The notes under the pieces were generated by a model. It saw only the letters and a program-made list of their open reading frames with translations, was not told the DNA's origin and ran no database searches. The position numbers were made by a program, and so were the translations under genes. A stretch of DNA of 64,000 nucleotides, taken from Halosaccharopolyspora lacisalsi. Its GTDB lineage: Bacteria; Actinomycetota; Actinomycetes; Mycobacteriales; Pseudonocardiaceae. How positions within the stretch are numbered: position 1 is the stretch's first letter; every line of letters begins with the position of its first letter. Positions 7,966-16,344 of this stretch are shown here, one piece after another. The stretch is from NCBI RefSeq assembly GCF_014137975.1, contig NZ_JACGWZ010000002.1, positions 682,001-746,000 on the forward strand, given 5' to 3'.

Positions 7966-8442
7966 TCAGCTGTGCCACCGCCGCCGCTGCGGCACGGCGA
8001 TGTTCATGCCGGTGAGCACGGAAAAGTGCAGGACCAGGAACAGCACCGCGAACACCATGCCCGCGGTGCCCACCGGCTCGTTCCACCGGCCCACCAACTG
8101 CGGTACTCCGGGAAGCCCGGCCGTGCGGCCGGCGACGTACATCCCGAGCGATGCCGCCGACACCAGGCTGCCCAGCCCCCAGCCGACCCGCACCAGGACG
8201 GGAGCGCGCACCGCGACCATGCCGGCCGATGCCGCCAGCGCACCGAGAACGACCAGCACGAAGTAAGCGTCGAGATAAGCCGGGCGACCGACACCGTCGA
8301 CGAGGCGGTGCAGCCGGATGGCCGCGACCCCCGCCAGCAGCACGATCCCCGAGGCCGTGGTCACTCGCGGAGCGTTGATGGCGAAGTATCGGTAGAAGGA
8401 AAGAAGCTTACCGACTCCCGCCCGGGCCAATAGCGTTGTCAT
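7966..8442 (-). CDS. Four-helix membrane protein, first gene of the Mo-oxidoreductase operon
   Basis: A 158-residue hydrophobic protein with about four transmembrane helices, for example AGIVLLAGVAAIRLHRL-like and FAVLFLVLHFSVLTGMNIAV segments, ending in a basic RRRWHS tail. Several membrane His residues (about positions 44 and 139) could be heme ligands, but no known motif is present. It precedes the Mo-oxidoreductase by 26 bases on the same strand and is probably a subunit or quinone-interacting partner. The ribosome site (GGTGAC) is weak. Confidence 0.6.
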   Translation of the reverse strand: MTTLLARAGVGKLLSFYRYFAINAPRVTTASGIVLLAGVAAIRLHRLVDGVGRPAYLDAYFVLVVLGALAASAGMVAVRAPVLVRVGWGLGSLVSAASLGMYVAGRTAGLPGVPQLVGRWNEPVGTAGMVFAVLFLVLHFSVLTGMNIAVPQRRRWHS

Positions 8443-8612
8443 CGGCTGTCACCACGTTCGACCGCACGCACCTGTTGATCTGTCGCAGCATGAAACTACC
8501 TCCGAGGCAGTGCGACCGCATCTCGTTCACGGTCGCCACGCGAGCGGTGATCTCGCCGAGGAACCCCTTCGTCTCCGTCCGGGGGAGTTCGGGCGTCCCC
8601 CGGGAAAAGTTT

Positions 8613-8653
8613 CGGCCCCGCCGGTCGGGGCTCGCTCCCCACCGGCGGGGCCG
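8613..8653. terminator. Strong hairpin
   Basis: Arms CGGCCCCGCCGGT (8613-8625) and ACCGGCGGGGCCG (8641-8653) pair perfectly, and the loop adds a GGGG/CCCC stem. It is the second of two hairpins after the GH25 gene. Confidence 0.7.
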
Positions 8654-8659
8654 GAAGAA

Positions 8660-8690
8660 AGCTCGAAGAGCCGGAGCGGCTCTTCGAGCT
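8660..8690. terminator. Strong hairpin next to the GH25 stop codon
   Basis: Arms AGCTCGAAGAGCC (8660-8672) and GGCTCTTCGAGCT (8678-8690) pair perfectly around a five-base loop, about 20 bases beyond the GH25 stop at 8709. It is an intrinsic terminator of the stem-only type common in actinomycetes. Confidence 0.75.
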
Positions 8691-8708
8691 CGGTCACTCG
8701 CTGAGTGG

Positions 8709-10193
8709 TCACTCGGTGAGTTCGAGGAGGTCCTCACCGGTGCCCTGGAAGCGGTTGATATCGGTGTAACCGCTGATACCGGGCACGTGCCCCTTGTTGG
8801 TGTACTGCCAGAAGGTGTACTTGTCCCAACCACCGAAGAGGTCCGGGTTGTCCACGCCGTAGGAGGCCATCCACAGCGGGTTGTCGTCGAAGGCGTGCGT
8901 ACCACCCATGCACTGGCTCCAGAAGGACGTGCTGCTGTAGATGATGCCCTCCTGGCCGGTGCGTTCCTTGACCCTGTCGAGGAAGCGCTGCGTCCAGGCA
9001 CCCAACTGCTTCGGGCTCTTGCCGTAGCAGTTGTCACCGGAGGAGGAAACCTCCATGTCGAGGACGGGGGCCAGGGACTCGCCCTTGGCCGAGGAGCCCA
9101 TCGTGTTCATCAGCCGGTCGGCCTGGGCGACCGCCGAGGTGGTGGGGCGACCGAAGTGGTAAGCGCCCGCGACCAGACCGGCTTGCTTGGCTCCGTTGAA
9201 CTGCTCGTTGAACATCGGGTTCGTGAAGCTGGTGCCGTCGGTGGCCAGTACGAAGGCGAACTTCTGGCCCGAGGCGGCGACCTCGTTCCACTGGATGTTG
9301 CCGTTGTGGTTGGACACGTCGATACCGGTGGGGTTCACACCGATCTGCTTCGCGCGCCGCTCCGAGTGGTCGTCGGAGTCCGCCTTCGGTGCGAAGGCAC
9401 CGGCCTTGGGCTGAGACGCACCGGAACGAGCCTTCGGCTGAGGTTCGTCCGCCGGGTCCTGGCCGGGCACGGGCTTCGCCGCCAACGCCTGGGTGTGCGC
9501 CGCGGTATCGACCTTGCCGGTGTTATCGGTGGATCCCACGCTGCCGACCACGATGGCCACGAGGCCGAACACGGCCGCCGCGGAACCGGCCTGCATCAGC
9601 CGCATCCGCCGGGTCGAGCCTTGCCCGGCCCCGATGGAGGGCAGTTTCGCGCGGAGGGCCGCCAACGGCGGTCCCAGCTTGCGCTGGACTCGCTGCAGGT
9701 ACGGATCGGCCCACTGCCGGGCGCGCTGTACGTGGGGTGCGGCGCGATCCTGCACGCGCCGCGCGTAGGGCGCGACCCGCTCACGGGCACGCCGGGCGTA
9801 CGGGGCGGCCCACTCCTGGGCACGCCGGGCGTACGGGGCGGCCCACTCCTGGGCACGGCGCAGCTGGGTGGCGGCCCACTGCCACGCGCGGCGCAGGGCG
9901 GGCTCCAGGTTCGAGCGTGCTTGCCGCATCAGCCGAAGGCCCTCACGGGCGAAGCGCCGCAGGTACGGCACCAACCACGCCCAAAGACGGCGCACCAGCA
10001 GAACGAGCCGCTGCGCGGCGGGCTGCACGCGCTTCATCGTCGAGCGCACGGCGCCATCGACCGCGTGACGCCGGCGATTCGCGCTCTTGTCCTCATTGTG
10101 AGCTGAGTCGTACTGTTCGGAACGTGCCGGCTCGGGGGAACCGGAGTTACGGGGTTCTTGCTCGGGGGGTTCGGGGTTATTGGGGGACGACAT
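8709..10193 (-). CDS. Membrane-anchored GH25 muramidase with amphipathic 11-residue repeats
   Basis: A 494-residue protein. Residues 1-60 are disordered and charged. Residues about 77-170 are amphipathic helix in about 11-residue steps (RRAQEWAAPYA, RRARERVAPYA, RRVQDRAAPHV). A single transmembrane helix lies near 201-221, followed by a Pro/Lys linker. Residues 288-494 form a glycoside hydrolase 25 domain: GIDVSNHNG, YHFGRP and the acidic VLDMEVSS catalytic strand. It should cleave peptidoglycan outside the membrane while the repeat helix stays in the cytoplasm. The ATG at 10193 follows GGGAAAG. It is monocistronic with twin terminators. Confidence 0.88.
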   Translation of the reverse strand: MSSPNNPEPPEQEPRNSGSPEPARSEQYDSAHNEDKSANRRRHAVDGAVRSTMKRVQPAAQRLVLLVRRLWAWLVPYLRRFAREGLRLMRQARSNLEPALRRAWQWAATQLRRAQEWAAPYARRAQEWAAPYARRARERVAPYARRVQDRAAPHVQRARQWADPYLQRVQRKLGPPLAALRAKLPSIGAGQGSTRRMRLMQAGSAAAVFGLVAIVVGSVGSTDNTGKVDTAAHTQALAAKPVPGQDPADEPQPKARSGASQPKAGAFAPKADSDDHSERRAKQIGVNPTGIDVSNHNGNIQWNEVAASGQKFAFVLATDGTSFTNPMFNEQFNGAKQAGLVAGAYHFGRPTTSAVAQADRLMNTMGSSAKGESLAPVLDMEVSSSGDNCYGKSPKQLGAWTQRFLDRVKERTGQEGIIYSSTSFWSQCMGGTHAFDDNPLWMASYGVDNPDLFGGWDKYTFWQYTNKGHVPGISGYTDINRFQGTGEDLLELTE

Positions 10194-10374
10194 CACTTTC
10201 CCAAAATCCACTACTGAACGTGCAGCACGCATGGCGGCAAATACGGGGGTGACTACCCAGATTGGGTCTTGTTGATCACCAAAACCGCGCTCTCGCACAC
10301 AGCAGGTAACCAAGCGTGGCTGCAACGGCCCGAAATTGTGAAGGAAGCCACACGTCAGGGCCGATCAGAACTCG

Positions 10375-11286
10375 TCAGACGTCGTGGTGGATCTCGACGA
10401 GATGATGTTCGACCGGGACGGCCGGACGTTCGGCGTGACAGGTGAGCACGCGCTCGGGTGGTGCGGAGCGAGTGCTCACCCGCACCCGGTAACGACCGCC
10501 TTCCGGAGCGGTGAACACGGCTTCGGTGTCGTCGCCGTCGCGGTGGGACGACACGAGCGGGAGTTCGTCGACGCCGCGGATGTCGGTCCGGCTGCGCAAC
10601 AGACATTCCGCGGCTTGGACGGCGAAACCGTAGGCGGTACGTCCCCGCAGGTACCGGGGATCGACCTCGCCACGCTCGTAGGCCTGCGCGAGGGCGACGA
10701 CCTCGTCCGGCGGCACGCGTCCGTAGTAGAGCCCGTGCGGCAGCACGACGAGGTTGCCGGCGAAACGGTCCCCACCGATGTGCGAGACCTCCCAGGTCCG
10801 GTCCGGCAGTTTCGCGGCCAGCGCCCGTACCACCGGCCGCCCCAGCTCGGCGCAACAGGGATCGTGCCGCCCCTGGGTACAGACGAGGTAAAGCGGTTCC
10901 GCCACCGGCCGCAGGCCGGGAGACTCCCCCCGAGCCAGCGCACTCAGGTCGAGGTCGAGCACTTGCTCGGGATCGTCGAGCCACGCCTGCTGCACCCAGC
11001 CCTCACCCGGCCCGGTACGGGCGAGAAAGCAGTTCCGGACACCCGGCGGCGCGGGACTCCGGCGCTCCGCGCGCCGGATGAGCAGGACGCGCAACCGCAG
11101 CTTCCGGCACATCTCGTTCAGCCGGGTCGTCAGCGACTCGCCGATCCTGCAGTCGCGCAGCGCGTCGGCTCCCCACGGACCGGGCTCCTCGAGCAGCACC
11201 CAGCCGTGGACCGTGGAGGCGGTGCCGTGCAGCGACTCGTTCAGGGACAGGCTCCGCGCCTGGCACCGCGTCGCCGCCTCACTCAT
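10375..11286 (-). CDS. Sucrase/ferredoxin-like family protein
   Basis: A 303-residue protein with the signature of the sucrase/ferredoxin-like (Suc_Fer) family: CTQGRHDPCCAELGRP near residue 137 and SHIGGDRFAGNLVVLPHG near 170. These proteins have a thioredoxin-like fold carrying a [2Fe-2S] cluster; despite the name no sucrase activity is established. Upstream Cys60 and Cys87 may also matter. The ATG overlaps the end of the JmjC gene by eight bases, so it is coupled. It could supply electrons or repair the iron centre of that oxygenase; this is inference from context. Confidence 0.85.
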   Translation of the reverse strand: MSEAATRCQARSLSLNESLHGTASTVHGWVLLEEPGPWGADALRDCRIGESLTTRLNEMCRKLRLRVLLIRRAERRSPAPPGVRNCFLARTGPGEGWVQQAWLDDPEQVLDLDLSALARGESPGLRPVAEPLYLVCTQGRHDPCCAELGRPVVRALAAKLPDRTWEVSHIGGDRFAGNLVVLPHGLYYGRVPPDEVVALAQAYERGEVDPRYLRGRTAYGFAVQAAECLLRSRTDIRGVDELPLVSSHRDGDDTEAVFTAPEGGRYRVRVSTRSAPPERVLTCHAERPAVPVEHHLVEIHHDV

Positions 11287-12460
11287 CGACGACCTCGAGC
11301 AGGCCCTCCCGCACGAGCCGCCGCAGCAGGACGAGGCGACTCTCCCGGTCCAGGTGCTGTTCGAGATCGGCCACGGTCATCGTCGGGACGGCCGCGATCT
11401 CGCGCATCGCCGGCTCCACCCACTCGGGAACGCGCAGCTCCCGATCGCCGAGCAGCACCCGGAGCCGACCGTCCGCGGCGGTCCTGAACTCGCAGACCGC
11501 CCCCGGACGCCGCCGCAGTCGTCCGGGGTCGTCGAGCGCGCTCAGGCGCATCCGGTCGGTCAGTCCGCCCCGCAGCAGCGCGGGGCGATCGGTGAGGAAT
11601 CGGTCGGCGAGGTCCTCGGCGACGTGGTGGGCGTCCACCTTCGCCAACCGGGTGCCCACCTCCTCGAGATGTTCGCCGAGCCGTGCGGCCAGCTCCCCGG
11701 GCGCGTGGGGGAAACCCACCGGCAGCGGGGTGTCCATTTCGGGATCGTCGAGCACGTGGGCCAGGGCACGCTCCAGAACCCGGCGCCATCGCGTCGGGTG
11801 GATTCCGACCGTGAGGTGCCCGGACAGGGTGTGCTGCGTGTGGGCCGCGTGCGGAGTTCCGGTCGGCAGGTACACGGCGGTTCCCGGCTCCAGCTCGACG
11901 TTGTCCGGTTCTCCCTCGGCCGTGTCGCCCTCCGACCAGATTCGCCACGTCTTGGTGCCGAAGGCCTGCAGCACGAACACGTCGTGGGTGTCGCTGTGCG
12001 GACTGAACCCCTGCGAGTTCGGCGGCGTGACGTAGGCGTTGACCTGGCACTGGTGCCCCAGCTCCAGCTCCAGGTCCCGGCAGAAGCGCAGCAGCGGAGG
12101 CCAGTAGCGCTGCATGCCCTGCACCACGAGAGTCGCCCCCTGCTCCACGGCGTCGAACACGCGCGCCGGATCGGCGAGACCGGACATCGGTGCGGAGCCG
12201 ATCCGGGCCGAACGCGTGTACTCCGAGGCCGGCAGCGTGCTGCCGTCCCGAACGAGCCGGAACGCCGGTGTCCGCAGCCCGTGCTCGGCCACCAACCGGT
12301 CGACGTCGTCGAGACTGAGCAGGTCGGCGAAACCCTCCGCGCCGGGGCCGTGCACGAGAACGCGCCGTCCCCAGAACCGGCGGGCGAAGTCATCGACATC
12401 GCCGACGCACCGCCGCAGCGGCTGCTCGTCCGCGGCGCCGTCAGGAGTCCCGCGAATCAC
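11279..12460 (-). CDS. JmjC/cupin-type Fe(II) 2-oxoglutarate oxygenase (ROXA-like)
   Basis: A 393-residue protein. Residues about 15-225 form the cupin/JmjC core, with the HxD metal motif at His155-Ser-Asp157 (SPHSDTHDVF) and a third likely ligand His204 (LPTGTPHAAH). The C-terminal 150 residues are a winged-helix-like region ending LVLLRRLVREGLLEVVDE, as in ribosomal oxygenases. Relatives hydroxylate ribosomal proteins or peptides on Arg, His, Asp or Asn. GTG at 12460 is chosen because the conserved LRRCVGDVDDFARRFWGRR begins about 15 residues later. It overlaps the preceding peptide gene by 20 bases and the next gene by eight. Confidence 0.82.
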   Translation of the reverse strand: MIRGTPDGAADEQPLRRCVGDVDDFARRFWGRRVLVHGPGAEGFADLLSLDDVDRLVAEHGLRTPAFRLVRDGSTLPASEYTRSARIGSAPMSGLADPARVFDAVEQGATLVVQGMQRYWPPLLRFCRDLELELGHQCQVNAYVTPPNSQGFSPHSDTHDVFVLQAFGTKTWRIWSEGDTAEGEPDNVELEPGTAVYLPTGTPHAAHTQHTLSGHLTVGIHPTRWRRVLERALAHVLDDPEMDTPLPVGFPHAPGELAARLGEHLEEVGTRLAKVDAHHVAEDLADRFLTDRPALLRGGLTDRMRLSALDDPGRLRRRPGAVCEFRTAADGRLRVLLGDRELRVPEWVEPAMREIAAVPTMTVADLEQHLDRESRLVLLRRLVREGLLEVVDE

Positions 12461-12656
12461 CGGTGTCCTGTGCGTCCGTGTCGCCGCCCTGATCGGTGCC
12501 GTCGGCGTCCTGGGCGTCGGTGTCGGCGTCCTGCGTGTCGGCGTCCTGCGTGTCGGCGTCCTGCGTGTCGGCGTCCCGAGCACGGGGGACCTCGCCACTG
12601 GCGCTCACGGTTTCCATGTCCTCGTCGCGCAACGAGCGACTCGTTCCCTCATCCAT
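12441..12656 (-). CDS. Asp-rich repeat peptide, candidate substrate of the adjacent oxygenase
   Basis: A 71-residue peptide beginning MDEGTSRSLRDEDMETVSAS, then a basic step PRAR, then DADTQ repeated three times and variants (DADTD, AQDADG, DTDAQD), ending GDSRDS. Twenty of 71 residues are Asp, with almost no hydrophobic residues after position 25. The ATG at 12656 has an excellent site (GGGAGG, six bases). The last codons overlap the start of the JmjC oxygenase gene by 20 bases. The leader-like N-terminus plus repetitive core resembles a RiPP precursor, but no known class is recognised; it could equally be an unstructured acidic protein. Confidence 0.7.
   Translation of the reverse strand: MDEGTSRSLRDEDMETVSASGEVPRARDADTQDADTQDADTQDADTDAQDADGTDQGGDTDAQDTGDSRDS
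12522..12576 (-). repeat. In-frame 15-bp tandem repeat
   Basis: Three perfect copies of a 15-bp unit (12522-12536, 12537-12551, 12552-12566) plus ten bases of a fourth, encoding DADTQ on the minus strand. Identity at the DNA level indicates recent expansion or ongoing slippage. Confidence 0.9.
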
Positions 12657-12878
12657 GACGACCTCCCTGTTCGCGGGAGCGAGTGTGCCACGCCACTCCC
12701 TGCCATGCCGGTCGAAGAGGTTCTCGAGCACCGAGCTCGTGCCGCGCGAACTGCGAGGCCCTCGTGCGTCGGTTAGGTTCACCAGCGACGTCGTGGAGAT
12801 TTCCGGTCCCACGAATCGGAAGCTCGTTGTGAATCGGTCGGGAGGCACGTTGGCGAGCTCGGCGGAGTGGGGTCTCGG

Positions 12879-14237
12879 ATGAGTCCGCCGGCGACGATCG
12901 TGCTGGCGGAGGCGGCCACTCCCGCCGACCTGCTGGCGGCCCGCACCCAGATGGCGCTGTCCCTGGGCTGGCACATCGTGCTCGCCTGCTTCGGGGTGGG
13001 GATGCCCGCGGTCGCGGTCTTCGCCGAGTGGCGCGGCAACCGCACCGGCGACGGGACCTATCTGCTGCTGGCCCAGCGATGGGCCAAGGCGATGGGGGTG
13101 CTGTTCGCCGTGGGGGCGGTCTCGGGCACGATCCTGAGCTTCGAGATGGGGGTGCTGTGGCCGGGCCTGATGAACACCTACGGGCAGGTGATCGGCCTGC
13201 CGTTCACCCTGGAGGGCTTCGCGTTCTTCATCGAGGCGATCTTCCTGGGGATCTACCTCTACGCGTGGGACCGGCTGCCACCACGGGTGCACGTGCTGAG
13301 CGGCATCCCGGTGTGCGTCGCCGGAGTCGCCTCGGCCTTCTTCGTCGTCACCGCCAACGCCTGGATGAACCAGCCGCGCGGGTTCGACATGGACAACGGC
13401 AGGGTCGTGCAGGTCGATCCGTGGGCGGCGATGTTCAACCCGGCCGCGTGGCCGCAGACCACACACATGATCATCGCGGCCTTCATGGTGACCGGGTTCG
13501 GCATGGCCGCCGTCTACGCGGTGGCCATGCTGCGCGGCAGGCGTGATCGCTACCACCGGCTCGGCTTCCTGCTGCCGTTCACGCTCGGGGCAGCGCTCAC
13601 CCCGGTGCAGATCGGTGTGGGCGACTGGGCGGCGAAGTTCCTCGCCGTGAACCAACCGATCAAGCTCGCCGCGATAGAGGGCATCTACGAGACGACCCGC
13701 AACGCTCCCCTCCACATCGGCGGTTTCTACTCGCAGGGCGAGATGCACTACGCGATCGAGATTCCCAGCGGGCTGTCGCTGCTGGCCCACTGGGACCCCG
13801 ACGCCCGGATCCTCGGGCTCGTCACGGCCGCGGCGGCCGACCGACCACCGATCAACATCGTGCACTGGGCGTTCCAGATCATGGTGGCGATCGGCTTCGC
13901 GCTGCTCGTGCTCGGTGCGTGGTTCGGCTTCGTGTGGTGGCGGCGCCGGGACCTGCCGCGCAACCGCGTGTTCCTCGGCGCCGCCGTCGCCGCGGGGATC
14001 GCCGCACCGCTGGCGGTGGAGTTCGGCTGGATCACCACCGAGGTCGGACGCCAGCCGTGGATCGTGTGGGGCCGGATGCGCACCGCCGAGGCCGTGACCC
14101 CCGTACCCAACCTCTACGGAGGACTGCTGGCCGTGGCGGTGGTCTACCTCGTGATGACCGTGGCCACCATCTACGTCCTGCGCCGGCTCGCCCGGGCGCC
14201 CCTGGCACCCCAGGAACACGACGAGGAGCCCCCATGA
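12879..14237 (+). CDS. cydA: Cytochrome bd ubiquinol oxidase subunit I
   Basis: A 452-residue, nine-helix membrane protein that oxidises quinol and reduces oxygen to water with hemes b558, b595 and d. Visible hallmarks are the N-terminal heme-ligand helix (LAARTQMALSLGWHIVLACF), the GFAFFIEAIFLGIYLYAWDR helix and the EVGRQPWIVWGRMRT motif. The Q loop is short. ATG at 12879 is used; a GTG 12 bases earlier is possible. Its stop overlaps cydB (ATGA). No cydCD exporter genes are next to it. Confidence 0.95.
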   Translation: MSPPATIVLAEAATPADLLAARTQMALSLGWHIVLACFGVGMPAVAVFAEWRGNRTGDGTYLLLAQRWAKAMGVLFAVGAVSGTILSFEMGVLWPGLMNTYGQVIGLPFTLEGFAFFIEAIFLGIYLYAWDRLPPRVHVLSGIPVCVAGVASAFFVVTANAWMNQPRGFDMDNGRVVQVDPWAAMFNPAAWPQTTHMIIAAFMVTGFGMAAVYAVAMLRGRRDRYHRLGFLLPFTLGAALTPVQIGVGDWAAKFLAVNQPIKLAAIEGIYETTRNAPLHIGGFYSQGEMHYAIEIPSGLSLLAHWDPDARILGLVTAAAADRPPINIVHWAFQIMVAIGFALLVLGAWFGFVWWRRRDLPRNRVFLGAAVAAGIAAPLAVEFGWITTEVGRQPWIVWGRMRTAEAVTPVPNLYGGLLAVAVVYLVMTVATIYVLRRLARAPLAPQEHDEEPP

Positions 14238-15253
14238 GCCTCGCGGACTGGATGATCGGGGTGATGTGGGTGGGGCTGACCGCCTACGTACTGCTCGGCG
14301 GGGCCGACTTCGGTGGCGGCTTCTGGGACCTGCTGGCCGGCGGCACCCGGCGCGGAGCCGACCAACGCGCCCTCATCAATCACTCGATCGGCCCGGTCTG
14401 GGAGGCCAACCACGTCTGGCTGATCTTCGTGATCGTGCTGTGCTGGACCGGGTTCCCCGAGGTGTTCGCCTCCGTGTCCTCCACGATGTACATCCCACTG
14501 ACGCTGGTGGCCCTGGGCATCATCGCCCGCGGCGCCGCCTTCGCCTTCCGCAAGGCCAGCACCGAGCTGGGACACCGGCGCGCCTACGGAGCCGCCTTCG
14601 CGCTGTCCTCGGTGCTGACCCCGTTCTTCCTGGGCACCGTGGCCGGCGGAATCGCGTCCGGCAGAACCCCCCTGGGCATCGCCGCCGGTGACCTCGTCAC
14701 CAGCTGGGTCAACCCCACGTCCTTCCTCGGAGGTGTGCTGGCCGTGACGATCTCGGCCTACCTCGCGGCGGTGTTCCTGTGCGCCGACGCCCGCCGCGAG
14801 GAGGCCACGGCACTGGCCGAGACCTTCCGGCGCAAGGCACTTTGGACCGCTGCGGGCACCGGCGTGATCGCCCTCGTCGGTATCGCGGTGCTGTACCTCG
14901 ACGCCCCGCTGCTGTACGCGGGACTCGTCGGCGAGGGCCTCCCTCTGATCATCGTCTCGGCACTGGGCGGTGTCGCCTCGCTGGGTCTCCTGCTGCTGCG
15001 CCACTACCTGATGTCCCGGATCGCCGCGTCGATCGCCGTCACCGCCCTGCTGTGGGGCTGGGCGGTCGCGCAGTACCCGGTCGTGCTGTTCCCGGACACC
15101 ACGATCACCGAGGTCGCCGCGCAGCCCGACGTGCTGTGGGTGAGTCTGGTCGTCACGCTCGTGGGGGCGCTGCTGCTGTTGCCCTCGCTGTGGTGGATGT
15201 TCAGCCTGTTCCAGCGCCCCTCGCCGGAGGGGGCGAGCACCGAACCTCCGTGA
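14234..15253 (+). CDS. cydB: Cytochrome bd ubiquinol oxidase subunit II
   Basis: A 339-residue membrane protein opening with the diagnostic ADFGGGFWDLLAGG, then WEANHVWLIFVIVLCWTGFP. CydB pairs with CydA to form the low-oxygen quinol oxidase. The ATG lies inside the end of cydA (ATGA), so the two are translationally coupled. The length is normal for the family. It is the last gene of the pair; the next gene is 68 bases on and may be separately transcribed. Confidence 0.95.
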   Translation: MSLADWMIGVMWVGLTAYVLLGGADFGGGFWDLLAGGTRRGADQRALINHSIGPVWEANHVWLIFVIVLCWTGFPEVFASVSSTMYIPLTLVALGIIARGAAFAFRKASTELGHRRAYGAAFALSSVLTPFFLGTVAGGIASGRTPLGIAAGDLVTSWVNPTSFLGGVLAVTISAYLAAVFLCADARREEATALAETFRRKALWTAAGTGVIALVGIAVLYLDAPLLYAGLVGEGLPLIIVSALGGVASLGLLLLRHYLMSRIAASIAVTALLWGWAVAQYPVVLFPDTTITEVAAQPDVLWVSLVVTLVGALLLLPSLWWMFSLFQRPSPEGASTEPP

Positions 15254-15321
15254 CCGGCCCCGAGGTTTAGTGCCGCACCACCCGAGGGGATCCCCCGGGC
15301 ACGAGCAGTCCGCGTGCGGAG

Positions 15322-16344
15322 GTGAGTCCCCTGAGGATCGTGGGATCGGCGGCGCCGCCGGAGCGGCCGGACGACGTGATCGTAGCCCTGCGGAAGGCAC
15401 TGCACGCCGGGGAGCTGGAGCTCCCGCTGCCCGGGCGGGGCGACACCGCACGACGGTGGTCGGGACTGTGCGAACACGGGCGGCGGGACCTGTCGTTGGC
15501 TCGCCTGGTCGAGGGGCACGCGGACGCCGTGGCCATCCTGCACGAAGCGGGAAACAAACCGGAACCGAACGCCCTCTACGGCGTGTGGGCCTCGCGCGCG
15601 TCCGGCAAGGGCGCCGTACTGCGCGGGACGGGAACGAACACCGTGCTGACCGGTACCGTTCCCTTCTGCTCGGGCGCCGACGTGCTCGACCGAGCCGTGA
15701 TCGCGGCCCGACCGGAAGACGCGCGGGACGCGGCGGAGGACGTCCTGATCGAGATCCCCCTGCCCGATCCCAGGGTGCGTGCGCTGCCGGACACCTGGAA
15801 CGCCGGCGGAATGGCGGCTTCCCGGACACGGGACGTGGAGCTCACCGACATCCCCGTCGGCGAGAACGAGCGCATCGGGGCACCCGGTTTCTACACGGCA
15901 CGACCGGGATTCCACCTGGGTGGTGCGGGAGTCGCTGCGGTCTGGCTGGGTGGCGCGGCCGGCGTTCACGACCGGGTTCTCGACCACCTCGTGCGCCGCG
16001 AGCCCGACGAACACCAGCTCGCTCACCTCGCGGCGATGCACCTCGGCCTCGTGGCCTCGGACAGCACGCTGGCCGGCGCGGCCGCCGACGTGGACGCACC
16101 TCGAACCGATTTCGACCCGGCCGACGTCGCCGCCGTCTGCCGCTCGACCGTGGAACGCGCCGCATGCGAAGTGCTGGCGCTGGCGCCTCGGATCACCGGC
16201 CCCGGGCCGCTGAGCAGGGACGTCGCCTTCGCCCAGCGCCTGTCCGACCTGGAAGTCTACGTACGTCAGCACCACGGTGAACGGGAGCTCGCCGAGCTGG
16301 GCGGGAAGCTGGTACGGGCCAGCAGGACAGGAGTCCGGCCGTGA
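15322..16344 (+). CDS. Acyl-CoA dehydrogenase-like protein
   Basis: A 340-residue protein with acyl-CoA dehydrogenase architecture: an N-terminal helical part, a middle beta domain (GTGTNTVLTGTVPFCSGADV) and a C-terminal helical bundle with R/D-rich helices. It is shorter than typical enzymes, and I cannot place the catalytic Glu. The GTG start is inferred, with GCGGAG almost adjacent; spacing is unusually short, so the true start may be slightly different. It is first of a four-gene operon whose members overlap by 4 bases each, ending with the glycosyltransferase. Confidence 0.7.
   Translation: MSPLRIVGSAAPPERPDDVIVALRKALHAGELELPLPGRGDTARRWSGLCEHGRRDLSLARLVEGHADAVAILHEAGNKPEPNALYGVWASRASGKGAVLRGTGTNTVLTGTVPFCSGADVLDRAVIAARPEDARDAAEDVLIEIPLPDPRVRALPDTWNAGGMAASRTRDVELTDIPVGENERIGAPGFYTARPGFHLGGAGVAAVWLGGAAGVHDRVLDHLVRREPDEHQLAHLAAMHLGLVASDSTLAGAAADVDAPRTDFDPADVAAVCRSTVERAACEVLALAPRITGPGPLSRDVAFAQRLSDLEVYVRQHHGERELAELGGKLVRASRTGVRP

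Noticed and set aside
12522-12576. Short tandem repeat as a CRISPR candidate
   Set aside because: The copies adjoin without spacers and lie in a coding frame.
11078-12658. Open plus-strand frame of about 526 codons
   Set aside because: It is antisense to the JmjC gene, lacks any domain and is Pro/Arg/Gly-rich, typical of the mirror of a GC-rich gene.
12441-14219. Open minus-strand frame of about 592 codons covering cydA
   Set aside because: Only its last 71 codons (12656-12441) have a good start and ribosome site; the rest is antisense to cydA.
14171-15829. Open minus-strand frame of about 552 codons
   Set aside because: It is antisense to cydB and the acyl-CoA dehydrogenase gene; composition is Arg/Pro-rich without motifs.
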